The notes under the pieces were generated by a model that had not been told where the DNA came from, made no database searches, and saw only the letters and a list, made by a program, of their open reading frames with translations. From Parapristionchus giblindavisi (lineage: Eukaryota > Nematoda > Chromadorea > Rhabditida > Diplogasteridae): DNA of 64,000 nt. Location: positions 62,001 through 126,000 of the forward strand of contig CALSFV010000260.1 in the NCBI GenBank assembly GCA_943737045.1, given 5' to 3'. Shown here in pieces: positions 42,301 through 52,800 of this stretch; position 1 is the stretch's first letter, and every line of letters begins with the position of its first letter. The position numbers were made by a program, and so were the translations under genes.

Positions 42301-45182
42301 ATGATGAATCGCGACGAGTTCGCGCAAGCGGTGGGTTTATTGATTTTTTCCATTTCCAAGGACATCCTCTGGTATTTCGACACTTAAAGTCTACTTAAAG
42401 TATGCACTTAAAGTAGACTTGTAAGTCTACTTAAAGTAAAACGTAAGTCTACTTAAAGTGGTGTGGTATACTGTAAAGCATTTCGTCAAATGTTCTTTCA
42501 CTTAAAGTCTACTTAAAGTCTACTTCAAGTCTGTGACGTAGTTTAAGTAGACTTTAAGTTTCGAAATACCAGAGTCCATCAACCCCGTCTCGACCATGCA
42601 TCAGCCCGTTTATGTCATTCTTTTTTTATGTTACCGTATAATACGATGGAATAAAGAACAAGAATAAGAATAATATTGATCCCTTACCGTAATCTTATCA
42701 GGTGGATGTCCTGTCCGATGTGTGTTTCACATGGATCCTCAACAATATCGATCGAGGCATGGTTAATCTGATCGCCTTCAAGGAGAAAGAAGAGCTTAGC
42801 GGAAACATTGTGAGATTTATCGATTTATTGATTGATTAATTTTTAGTTACCGTAATCCAAATTGCAGATTCCATTCAGGAGATGGAGACGTCGAGACAAG
42901 CGGGGAATTTCCAATCTGATTGAGGTACGGTAGCTCGTCCTTTCAATCGATAGCATTCATTATTGTACAGGGTAACCGAATGAATTGAATCAATCGATAA
43001 TCTTGAAGTTTGGATACGGTAGAATAAATCGATAATTCCTTTCCGTTCAGGAGCGCCTCACTCAGACGACATTCGAGTGCGCAGTGTGCATGGAGGAGTG
43101 CAAGCGGCATCTCATGTTCTCGTGTGTGCAGATCCCGAGCGGAAATCAGGGAGCAGAAGGTACGGTAGATAGGATTTTAATTATTGATTGATTTTGCATC
43201 ATTAAAAATATAATAATAATAATAGTGAAATTCTAGATGCACCTCCTTCCACTCATTCCTTCTGTGTAGAGTGTATTAGAGGCCAGGCGCGAGTTGCCGT
43301 GGAGCAGAATGTTAGTGGACCTTGATCTTTGATCTTTGATCTTTAATCATTTATATTATCTTTTTTACAGACGATCGCTCCCGGAGGTCTCGGTCTCAAG
43401 TGCATGCAGCCCAACTGCAAGGCTGTTCTGCTCTACGGTTAGTGGGCGGGGCTTGATTATTGATTGATCGTGATCAGGGCTGGGAACACAAAAAACACAA
43501 AATCATATGTATGTAAAAGTTCTGTCGTTGGATCTCTCATTTTTCTTTTCTAAAATGACTACATGCCCCCAAAGTATTCCACGGTTACAGAATAGAGCGG
43601 GTAGATTAGTCCGACAAAGCTGTAGTATCGATTTTGTGTCATTTTTTTGTGTTTTTTGTGTAAACACAAAATCGAAAAAAAGGTGGCGATCAAACCACCC
43701 CTGCCACTTGGATTAAAAATAATACAATCATATGTGGCATAAGTTCCTTTTAAACTACTAACATGAATAGGTTTCACGGTAGGATTTCTCTGAAGCAATC
43801 ATTTTGTGTATTTTGTGTCCCAGCCCTGATCGTGATTATTGATTGATCTTGCTTTTACATACAGCTCATATCGAGCCAGTGATCGAAGCGGCGTTCAGAG
43901 AGCGGCTGGAGGAGAATATCGCAGCGGAGGCGCTCAAAGCCGCGGCTGTTAATGTGGAGAGGTAATAGTTATTTGTTAAGGGCGTATGCATCGTTACATT
44001 TGCTTTGCTTTCCTACGCCGTAACCTCCTCCGCCGCGTCTCCGTCGTTACGGCGCAGGTTGCGGCGTAGGCACGTAAGGTAAAAGTAGCCCGAGCTCATA
44101 TTGCTCTCCACATTGGGAATCTCGTAGACAAAATTGTCATTTACCAAGTGATGGGATAACAGGATATTCCGGGATAAAATGGAATTATTTGCCTTATAGT
44201 CTAAACGAAAGGTGATATTCACATTTGTGGTGATCTTTGACCTTTAGACTTTGATCTACGCCTTGAATATATACTGAGATATACCCACGCACAGATGTCA
44301 GCGTTGTCCGTTCGCGATGATCATGGACCTGCCTCCCGAGCAGCAGCCGGCATTCGCGTGCCGACGATGTGGATTCGAGTACTGCAGGTGGGACCGGGAG
44401 CCGGGAAATCGGAATTCTTCGACGAACTGTTGTGATTTTATCGTTCCGATCGTGCAACTATAATTCCGATCGACCAGATTACGCCGAATATCGATTGCCT
44501 TTGCAGAAGCTGCGATCGTGAGTGGACCCAGCGACACGTCGGCAAGACCTGCGAAGAGCTCAATCCGGAATTTGTTCGCCGAAAGGTATACGGTAGTCGG
44601 CAGTTACTGTAGGCGCAATTGTATTGATTAATTTGAGGTCGAGAATGAGCTGAGCGATCAAGCAGTTACCGTACTCCAGCGTTGCCCTAGCTGTAGTTCG
44701 CCATTCGAAAAGGTACTGTAATGTTTGGAGTCCGTAGTTTGATCTTTGGTCGGTGCCTATACCAAGGGCGGAAAGACCGATCACGTCTTTCAAGGCTTAT
44801 ACTCTATATTAGACTATCGAAAATAATAATTTTAACAAATTTAATAATTTTTAAATATTTGATCTCTCCCGTTTAGAACGGAGGCTGCGATAACATGCAC
44901 TGCCGGTGCGGAGCTAGCTTCCGATATGCAGGAGTGAGTGAAGTTTGGTCTTTGATCTTTGTAGTTAGATCTTTTGATCTTTGTAGTTTGATCTTTTGAT
45001 CGTTCTTTTTCCAGCTTCGTGCAATGGACAATGCTCAACGCGCCAACATCATTCAGCGTCATATCAACGAAGCCGGAGGTGAGAGTGACAGACAGACCAG
45101 ACTGTGGTCAGAGACGCAGAACATTGATTGGTATTTCATTACAGATGATACGGTAGCTGAGGAGCTGCGCAAGATACAGTGA
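39389..45182 (+). CDS. RNF216-like: ligase B: RNF216-like RBR protein with degenerate RING2
   Basis: Twenty-two exons: 39389-39439, 39505-39567, 39699-39830, 40570-40764, 40916-41018, 41072-41136, 41432-41495, 41597-41675, 42119-42176, 42265-42330, 42702-42809, 42868-42924, 43051-43159, 43237-43310, 43371-43437, 43865-43961, 44295-44387, 44507-44585, 44638-44712, 44877-44933, 45015-45078, 45145-45182; 1794 nt, 597 aa. Order: LTPEQWQIFW plus CUE-like FFPQASPAMLKQHIHLGVD (about 6-50); Pro-rich linker 83-147; RING-like zinc module 148-250; charged helix 250-270; second CUE-like segment 280-328 ([15 protein letters not shown]); RING1 355-430 (FECAVCMEEC..FCVECIRG..CMQPNC); IBR 462-520 (CQRCPF..CRRCGFEYCR); RING2 536-560. 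Predicted catalytic Cys549 (NGGCDNMHC) is present, but the final CxxC pair of A and C reads FRYAG here and the CxLHxDPT tail is gone. It may be ubiquitin-binding but ligase-impaired. Confidence 0.82.
41229..41344. mobile_element. family F palindrome
   Basis: TGCGTCGTTACATTTGCCTT at the left mirrors AAGGCAAATGTAACGATGAA at the right; the centre is CCTCCGCCGTAACGACGGAG. Intron 6 of ligase B. Confidence 0.65.
41949..42072. mobile_element. family D repeat
   Basis: CATATGTCGAATAGCTAGGT to TAACATACTTTTCGACCTAT. Intron 8 of ligase B, ending 46 nt before exon 9. Confidence 0.6.
42370..42574. mobile_element. family J palindromic MITE, ACTTAAAG-armed copy
   Basis: TCTGGTATTTCGACACTTAA at the left mirrors TTAAGTTTCGAAATACCAGA at the right; both arms are made of repeated AGTCTACTTAA. 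The core TGTAAAGCATTTCGTCAAAT is shared with 16504-16681. Intron 10 of ligase B. Confidence 0.65.
43475..43828. mobile_element. hAT-like MITE, 354 bp, 8-bp TSD
   Basis: CAGGGCTGGGAACACAAAAA at the left mirrors TTTTGTGTCCCAGCCCTG at the right, flanked by exact 8-bp ATCGTGAT (43467-43474, 43829-43836). Subterminal ACACAAAA words repeat inside. Intron 15 of ligase B. Confidence 0.9.
43985..44089. mobile_element. family F palindrome, diverged, with an adjoining family A half-copy
   Basis: TGCATCGTTACATTTGCTTT to GGCACGTAAGGTAAAAGTAG. It runs straight into CCCGAGCTCATATTGCTCTC (44091-44134), one arm of family A. Intron 16 of ligase B. Confidence 0.5.
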
Positions 45183-45457
45183 TCGGCCGATTTCTTTAAT
45201 TTATTCTAACAAACCCTACCTCTTTCTGATTCGAAATCATTCGAAGTATATTATACTCACAGTGTTTACCCAATTCCTTGACATACTTATTGATTATACT
45301 TTTCTATTGATCTATTGAATCTCCTTTTTTTTAAATCAATTTCACTTTGCCTTACCAATGTTTCTTTCATTCGACGAGTTTGACTTGTACATATCTGGCA
45401 TAAAAATTTGCTCTGTTGCATATTGATTGATTTGTTGTTATTCGGACTGCGGTAGAT

Positions 45458-45630
45458 GTCGATTCCGAGTGGTACTGTAAGCTCTTTTATCGATTGATTA
45501 TCCCGAGTGGTACTGTAAGCTCTTTTATCGATTGATTATCCCGAGTGGTACTGTAAGCTCTTTTATCGATTGATTATCCCGAGTGGTACTGTAAGCCCTT
45601 TTATCGATTGATTATCTCGAGTGGTACTGT
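45458..45630. repeat. 38-bp tandem repeat, about 4.5 copies
   Basis: Unit CCCGAGTGGTACTGTAAGCT followed by CTTTTATCGATTGATTAT; nearly identical copies just downstream of ligase B. Confidence 0.9.
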
Positions 45631-46090
45631 AGCATTCATTTTCGGCGCCCTCACAGGAATTTTATAATATATCTTAAGAATAACACTGTACTACTAGTAC
45701 CAAAGTATGTTAGTAAAGACGGTTGATAGTTTTGATTGATAAGCTCACTGTTCGACCAGAGGTTCCAATAATAAGTGAACCTTTGCTCAAAGGGAGACAG
45801 ATGGTACAGCGGTACTGACAGAGGCTTGACCTGCACGTTTTATCCCTTTCGCGCCTTTTTTCTGTGTGTGATGCGTCTCTGTTCCTCCACTCTTACCACT
45901 TCTCTGCCCTCCTCCCTCCACCCTTTCACATCCTTTCTCTAGTAGATTCTCTACCACTCGCTCTATCCTATCGTGGCACTGATAGCTATCTATCAATTTC
46001 TCTACATCTTCACCCTATCAATGACTCATCCGATTCTCTCCTCTCCTCTCGCTTCCCTCCTCTCTCCTCTCTACTATCTCCTCTCTCCTC

Positions 46091-46094
<4 letters not shown>

Positions 46095-46152
<58 letters not shown>

Positions 46153-46196
46153 ACTCGCTCTATCTCTGTCCTCTCTCTCTCTCTCGCTCTATCTCT

Positions 46197-46289
<93 letters not shown>

Positions 46290-46330
46290 CTATCTATCTC
46301 TATCTCTCTCTATCTCTCTCTCTTACTCTC
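46095..46330. repeat. (CT)n then (CTAT)n microsatellite
   Basis: Long CT runs interrupted by CACTCGCTCTATCTCTGTCC, then CTATCTATCTAT from 46252. The Ser/Leu frames across it are not genes. Confidence 0.9.
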
Positions 46331-46917
46331 CTCTCCTCTCCTCTATCTCTCTTTCTCTCAATCGTTCCTTCTCTACACTCCCCTATCACACCAACGTTTT
46401 CAAAATCTGTTATGTCTATCCCTTGATTACCCGTCCATAATCGTCGTTTGCACGCGGAAGTGAGCGATGACTTTCTCAACTCTTTCCTTTCGTGTCTTTC
46501 CCATAATGATCGCCCGCAGGAGGAGTGGCAAAACCGCAACGACAAAAGAGCAAGAACAATAAGCTCAACTTCGGGAGAAGTTGTCCAGAGGGGCCAGAGA
46601 TCAAAGACCAAATAATGAAGTAATAGCGCTGTGGCTATGGAGCTCAAAAAGTCCAACCTGGCCATGATTGGATAACTCTGACCGAAGTTTTCGCAAGTTA
46701 CGCTTTTGTCGCTTGCGGATGTTGTACCCCCAGTGGCACTTTTGTCGTTGCGGTTTAGTCTTACTCCCCCGCAGGACTTCGTGTGTCTTGAATAACGGAT
46801 TGTTCCTCTACCTTTGCTTATATTGCTTCGATGAGAGAAACCTTACTGTCTTCGCTTATCTTATACATATTGTTATACTTTCTCAAGCATGCTGAACACC
46901 ATTGGTCGAAAAACACG

Positions 46918-47023
46918 TTAAAACCCCGAGCTAATTTGAAATTCACCTCTCTGGCAACTCTATCGCTTTCTTTGTCTACGAGAGTGTTGCCAGAGTAAAA
47001 TTAGCTCGGAGTTTTGCCTTTAA
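46918..47023. mobile_element. family A palindromic MITE with TTAA at both ends
   Basis: TTAAAACCCCGAGCTAATTT at the left mirrors AAATTAGCTCGGAGTTTTGC at the right. Confidence 0.65.
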
Positions 47024-47401
47024 GAGCGTTTGCTACTAGAAATTATTGTGATGTCAATACTGTATCTTGTCCGCATATAAATGTAATTACAACCCTTTAA
47101 TCAAGGCACACGAAGTCCTGCGGGTGATCACTGCTATGCCGGTGATAATTCCTATTCGGTCCTTTTGTCAACATATGAATCAAATGATAGCGGGGATGTG
47201 TGATTATTGCGAAATGGTTATCTTGATGTACACCACATTGTACCCCTCTTCCAGTGTTACACCACCACCCATCCATCCTAGATTCATTATTGTTGATATA
47301 TATCAACTATTACTACGTTACCACTCATCCATGTTTTAGTCATCGTTTGAAATTTTATTTGACCGCCGTCAACTATCATTAGTGATCTGCTGTAGTAATT
47401 C

Positions 47402-47516
47402 TAAAAGCCTCCCCCGAGCTACTTTTACTCTCCACATTGTCAATACTCTCTCGCAGACAAAGAAAGTGAGAGAGTGTGGCCAGAGGAGAGTAAAATTAAC
47501 TGGGGTGCTACTTCAA
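47402..47516. mobile_element. family A palindromic MITE
   Basis: CCCCCGAGCTACTTTTACTC at the left mirrors GAGTAAAATTAACTGGGGTG at the right, with CTCTCTCGCAGACAAAGAAA in the middle. Confidence 0.6.
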
Positions 47517-47915
47517 GTAACTGTCGTTGTACCAGACGAGATTATAATTTTTTCTTCAAATCTTTGATGATGGATGACGTTCCATGTCCATACTCTTTCT
47601 TGAACACGTTGACAATGAGAATTGAAAGATAGTGTTTGAACTGGGCAGAAAACACTTTTCTTCTGTCTTTGACTTACGCATCCTTTCGCTGGAACTTGAA
47701 ATCGGGTGGGTCAGACGCTACATCGGATGGGTCTTTTCGTCGCTAGAGACAATGCCGCCGACGTATGTTGATAAAGCAAAAATGAAAATCAGTCAAGAAG
47801 GATTTTCCGTACACAAGCATGGAATGAAACACTTGAGTCATCAGCGACACATCTCTTCGTTGATTCTTTTTGTGTTTGTTCACGATCAATTATTAAATTA
47901 TTAGTAATAGTGTTA

Positions 47916-49529
47916 CAAGGGAAGTCTTTTTAGTCTCAGTGAGACTTTTGAACGAGACTATTTTTCCTCGATAGGTATAGGTAATATATGGACGGAACCA
48001 AAAAATTAGCTGCAGCCATGCACTTTCAGATTTTATATAATTAATTGAAGTTTGTGAAAAAATTATTCATTTTTGAAGAAAAAACGCACTGTGTAGGCGA
48101 CAAGAAGTGTATGAAACAAGGCATTCCTGAAAGAACATTGTCAACATGGCGGCGTGGTGTAGAGGTAGTATGTGCTCTTCTAGGTCAGGATGTGGTTGTT
48201 TCGAGTACACCCATAGACATTTTACTTTTGCTCATTTTTATCAGCTTCGGACTTGTACTTTCGATCGAAAAAATTTAAAAAAATTTTTTTCATTTTATTC
48301 TCTACTTTCAAAACGTTTGTGCGTGCACAAGATGACATCTCTTATCTACCCCCAGATCAAATCCCTCTTTTCCATGCATCTCACAAATATGCCTTTGCCA
48401 AGTCTGGATATATCTAGATATACCACATTCCCACTCCTTTTCTCACTCCGGTCCAAGCATGGAGATGTTTCCCCCCAAAGATCTTGTTGTAATCTGTGAG
48501 AAACCCTGTCCCAAGTATTCTTTGATCAAATGTTCGACATGTGATCGTCGATTGTCCTGGAATTGTTTATTTGGCAGCTACAATTGTTGTTGAAATACTA
48601 TTTGGCATGTCTTCCACCGTACTTTACGGATGTGAGGTGTGGGCGTTGCGATCGAGTGATAAGGAGAGATTGAGTGCCACCCAGAGGAAGATGGAGCGGA
48701 AGATGATAGGAGTTACGTTGCGAGATCGCTGGAGAAATGAACGTGTAAGGGAGACCACCAAGCTACGAGATTGGATACAGGAAAGCTTAAAACGAAAAGC
48801 TCAATGGGCCCTCAAGATCCGGAATATGAAGTTGGAACAGTGGAGTCGTGCTACTACGGTGTGGACGCCGTACAACAGGAACCGCCCTTGTGGAAAACCT
48901 CGCGTACGCTGGAGAGACGATCTGACTCGAGCTATTGGAAGACACTGGTGGAATGCAACCTATGATGAATATAGACCCATCCTCATCTGAGCATATATTG
49001 CCTGATTTGATAAATTGATTGATTGTATAATTTTAATAATTTGTCATGTTGAAAAAAATTCGTAGAAGATATTAGATGCAAAATATATCGGAAATAATGA
49101 AAAAAGTTAACGGAATAGGAGAAAAGTGCACGAAAAGTAGAGAATAAAATGAAAAAAAATTTTTTTAAAATTTTTTCGATCGAAAGTACAAGTCCGAAGC
49201 TGATAAAAATGAGCAAAAGTAAAATGTCTATAGGTGTACTCGAAACAACCACATCCTGACCTAGAAGAGCACATACTACCACTACACCACGACGCCATGT
49301 TGTCAATGTTCTTTCAGGAATGCCTTGTTTCATACACTTCTTGTCGCCTACACAGTGCGTTTTTTCTTCAAAAAATGAATAATTTTTTCACAAACTTCAA
49401 TTAATTACATAAAATCTGAAAGTGTATGGCTGCAGCTAATTTTTTGGTTCCGTCCATATATTACCTATATCTATCGAGGAAAAATAGTCTCGTTCAAAAG
49501 TCTCACTGAGACTAAAAAGACTTCCCTTG
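47916..49529. mobile_element. element with about 394-bp inverted arms around a LINE fragment
   Basis: 47916-48308 and 49134-49529 are near-perfect inverted copies; outer ends CAAGGGAAGTCTTTTTAGTC / GACTAAAAAGACTTCCCTTG. Flanks ATAGTGTTA and TTAGTGATA resemble an imperfect 9-bp target duplication. The arms carry a short frame repeated on both strands (FEYTHRHFTFAHFYQLRTCT); whether it ever coded is unknown. Between the arms lies a reverse-transcriptase fragment. A Mutator-like or other long-TIR DNA element is likely. Confidence 0.75.
48541..48990 (+). pseudogene. non-LTR retrotransposon reverse-transcriptase C-terminal fragment
   Basis: An intact 149-codon frame without the upstream polymerase motifs. 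VLYGCEVWAL, then RMERKMIGVTLRDRWRN, a WIQESLKRK/WALKIRNM stretch, and PRVRWRDDLTRAIGRHWW match the order seen after the thumb of RTE/RTE-like and related nematode LINE reverse transcriptases (YGCETWAL..MERRMLGVSLRDR..GRPPTRWRDD). The catalytic FADD region and endonuclease are absent. It sits between the arms of the foldback element 47916-49529. Confidence 0.75.
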
Positions 49530-49565
49530 TTAGTGATAAGCATCCTGAGCGCAGTTGTGCATGCG

Positions 49566-49566
<1 letters not shown>

Positions 49567-49608
<42 letters not shown>

Positions 49609-49612
49609 TCTC
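49567..49612. repeat. (CT)n microsatellite
   Basis: About 20 CT units between the foldback element and ligase C. Confidence 0.85.
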
Positions 49613-49818
49613 TTTCGCTCTCCCACCCCTATCCATTTCCTTATCTCTCTCACAATCCTAATTATGTGCTTATGTTATATTTGCAGGCCGCACGGGTAGG
49701 ATCTCTATAGCTGGATTATCGATTGAACGATCGACGTAGCGGGTTCGACACAACACAAGCAGGGGTGCTTCCATATCTCATCATATCTTGAAGACTGACT
49801 ACGGATTCTCGGGAGCAC

Positions 49819-52800
49819 ATGGCCGACCCAGTGTTGACTCCCGAACAATGGCAGCTTTTCTGGGATATGGTAATGACATTTTGAATCAATCGATATCTTG
49901 TCCACCTCAATCGGAGTCCTGACGACATAGGTCGAAAAGTATGCTGCAAAGTACCAAGCCTAACCGGATTTTGAGCCAAAATTTCACAAATATCGAAAAA
50001 CCTGACCGGATTTTGAAAACCGATAACCTAGCTATTCGACCGATGCCTGACGGGATTCGATCATGACGAAGACTTTAGAGATTTCGAAATGACACTTTTC
50101 ATCACCAATTATACTCAACTTTTGAATGAATCGATACTTTGTTTAAAGCTAGTAGATTTGTATTTCCAATGTAGCACAATTAACTTTTTGACCATTATTA
50201 TGTATGAATTCTCTTGTTCCAGCGAGAGATGTTCCCGGACGTTTCCGCCAAGGCGATAAAGCAGAATATCGGACTGGGAGCTGATGTAAGTGATCTTTGA
50301 TCTTTGATCTTTTACTTGTTTGAATCTTTGGAACGATTGATTTTTTTGATTTTCAGGAATTAGCAGAGCAAATTCTGACCAATAAACTGCCTCGTGGCGA
50401 TCAATACATTGTCGATGACAGTGCGCCTCCACCCGTTACCGTACACCATCAGGAACCTGTCGCGGTCGTGGTGAGACTCTTATCGATTTTTTTACAACTG
50501 GAGATTACTGTAATAGAGACCCCCCCCTTTTTTTCTACCCTTGAGTTATCTCGCCATGGCCCATTAGCCAATGAATTACGTATACATATCAAACAATCTT
50601 CACTCGTTATTTTAAAGGAATACGCCATGAAAAATAATAATTTTACCTTCCGCACTAACAATACTTTCGCGTAGATAAAGAAAGCGAGAGAACATTGCCA
50701 GAGCGGAGAGATTCAAATTAGCTTGGGGTGTGGCTTAAAGTGTCTCGTTTCGTGCATTAGCACGGTAATAAAATATATGCATAATAATGTTCAGGCTAGG
50801 CCCTCGAATATCGTACCGTATGGATTGATAAATGGCGGAGCGGGTGATGATGCGGGTCCGGCGCCGGCGCCTGTACGGCCGCCACGACCGCCTCCGGTGA
50901 TTAGGGCTACTCCCGTCACGACTCCGACGGATACGGTAGAAAACAGAAGCAAGGTATTGATTGAATAATCTGGAAAATATAATAGTGTCTGCTGACTCTT
51001 CGCGCCCTAGCAACGTGGTAGCCAGCAAAAGATCTTTTTGCCATACATTTTGGGCGTCCTCACAGGATTTTATTTATATAGTGGGTGAATTTAGAAAAAT
51101 CGCTATCATTCGCTTAATTTGGGGTCTTTCGCAAAAAATGAGCATTATATAGCGGGCTGATCCTGAAAATGATCCGTATATAGTGGTGGGGCTATCCTCA
51201 TATTGTGAGGATATGAAAATGTTTGCATATATTGATTGATTTTATGGATCTAATCGATAATTCTTCAGAAATGTGGGATTTGTCTGAAGGAAAAGACGAA
51301 AACGACCTATTGTCATTTCATCGACGCTGATCCATATGATGATGATACCATTGGTAAGGATAGTTAAACAGCTTTAAAGGCTAGTTTTACTCTCCGCTCT
51401 GGCCACACACTCTCGTGGGCAGAGAAAACGAGAGAGCATTGCCAGAGCGGGGAGTTTATAATTAGCTCGCGATGTGCATCTAAGTAACCATTTGAATTAT
51501 TGAGCTCCAAGTATAGACGTTCGTAATGCATACGGCACTTTATTAGCTAACTTATGTATTTATTTTAAAATTTACATTTAAAGTACATGCATACTTATGC
51601 GTGTACATCTATTAATGTTATTAATTTAATGCATACGGTACTCGGTAGTATACGGTAGATAAGTGTTCCTATTTTACAGATCCGGAGGAGCATTGCGTGT
51701 GCGGTGATTGCATCAAGAAACGATGGATGTCGAGCCGCATCGAGGTTTTTAATTTAAAAATTTATTTTCCTTACGAAAAACACGTTATTTCTTTGCGCGA
51801 GGGTAGTCATAATTTGCCGGATTAGAGATGGCGGCGTATCTTGGAGGGGGATCTGTCGGGACTTTACAATGTTACAATACGCAGTATTTTGTATTTTCTC
51901 ATTTTCTTCTCTTCAGAAGACCGTCGATGATGATTCAATCTTTTGCATAATGCCCTCGTGCAGTCGCGTATTTTCAAGAGGTGATCTTTGATCTCCTAAA
52001 AGATGATCTTTAATCTTTAATCTCTTCAGACCGTCTACTACCTCTGTTTGATAAACCAGCTATGGTGGAGTGGCTGATGGGATCGAATGTTAGCATGAGA
52101 GAGGCCAGGTACGGTATGACTTTGATTACGGTATAACCATTTTTTTCACTAAGAGCATGATTTGTGTTGTGCTCAAACGAAGTTAGAACAAAAACAGAGA
52201 ATACTCTCATACTTATTTGGTTTGTTAATTGCTTCAAACGGAATACTTTTTATGTGAGTAATTGGTATTTTTTCAGTGCGCGTCACCAAGAACGAGAGCT
52301 GAAAAGAGAACGAGAAGAGGAGACTAGTCTATCTGTATGAATTAATAATAATAATAATTATAATAATAATAATAATAAAATATTCTATTATCATAGACAA
52401 ATGTGGATGTTGTGAGATATTAGAGATTTTATTGATTAATTAGTGGTAACTTCCGATACACTTCTGGAAAAATCAATAATATGTTGAGGTTCGTGAGAAG
52501 GAGCACTACGAGAATATCATCGATTATCTGGATCATGAAGATTTTGTAAAAGTGGTAAGTCACGAATATTCCATATGACGCACTCAATGATGAGGAATTT
52601 TGTGAATTGGCTATGCTTTCCCAGAAAATGTGGGGATCTAATTGTAAGATCAACTGGCATATGCTATAATTCTGTTGTGTTGTGCTATTACTCTCGTATC
52701 CCAAATCTATCCTGCCTTCAGACTGATCTCCTGCCTGATGTGTGTTTCACGTGGATTCTCGACAATATCGATCGAGGATTATCGGCTCTCTTGGCCAATA

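Larger units (their letters stand above)
45183..47915. other. spacer after ligase B
   Basis: Contains the 38-bp tandem repeat (45458-45630), a CT microsatellite (46095-46330), an inverted pair GCAAAACCGCAACGACAAAA / CTTTTGTCGTTGCGGTTTAG (near 46530-46776), two family A MITEs and a copy of AAGGCACACGAAGTCCTGCG (47104) matching 14790. No gene found. Confidence 0.4.

Noticed and set aside
45864..46463. 199-codon Ser/Leu-rich open frame
   Set aside because: It comes from the (CT)n/(CTAT)n microsatellite; overlapping frames are equally open.
48045..48278. A gene encoded in the arms of the 47.9-49.5 kb element
   Set aside because: The same frame occurs in both arms with no domain or splice context. 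It probably reflects arm sequence only; a decayed transposase piece cannot be excluded.
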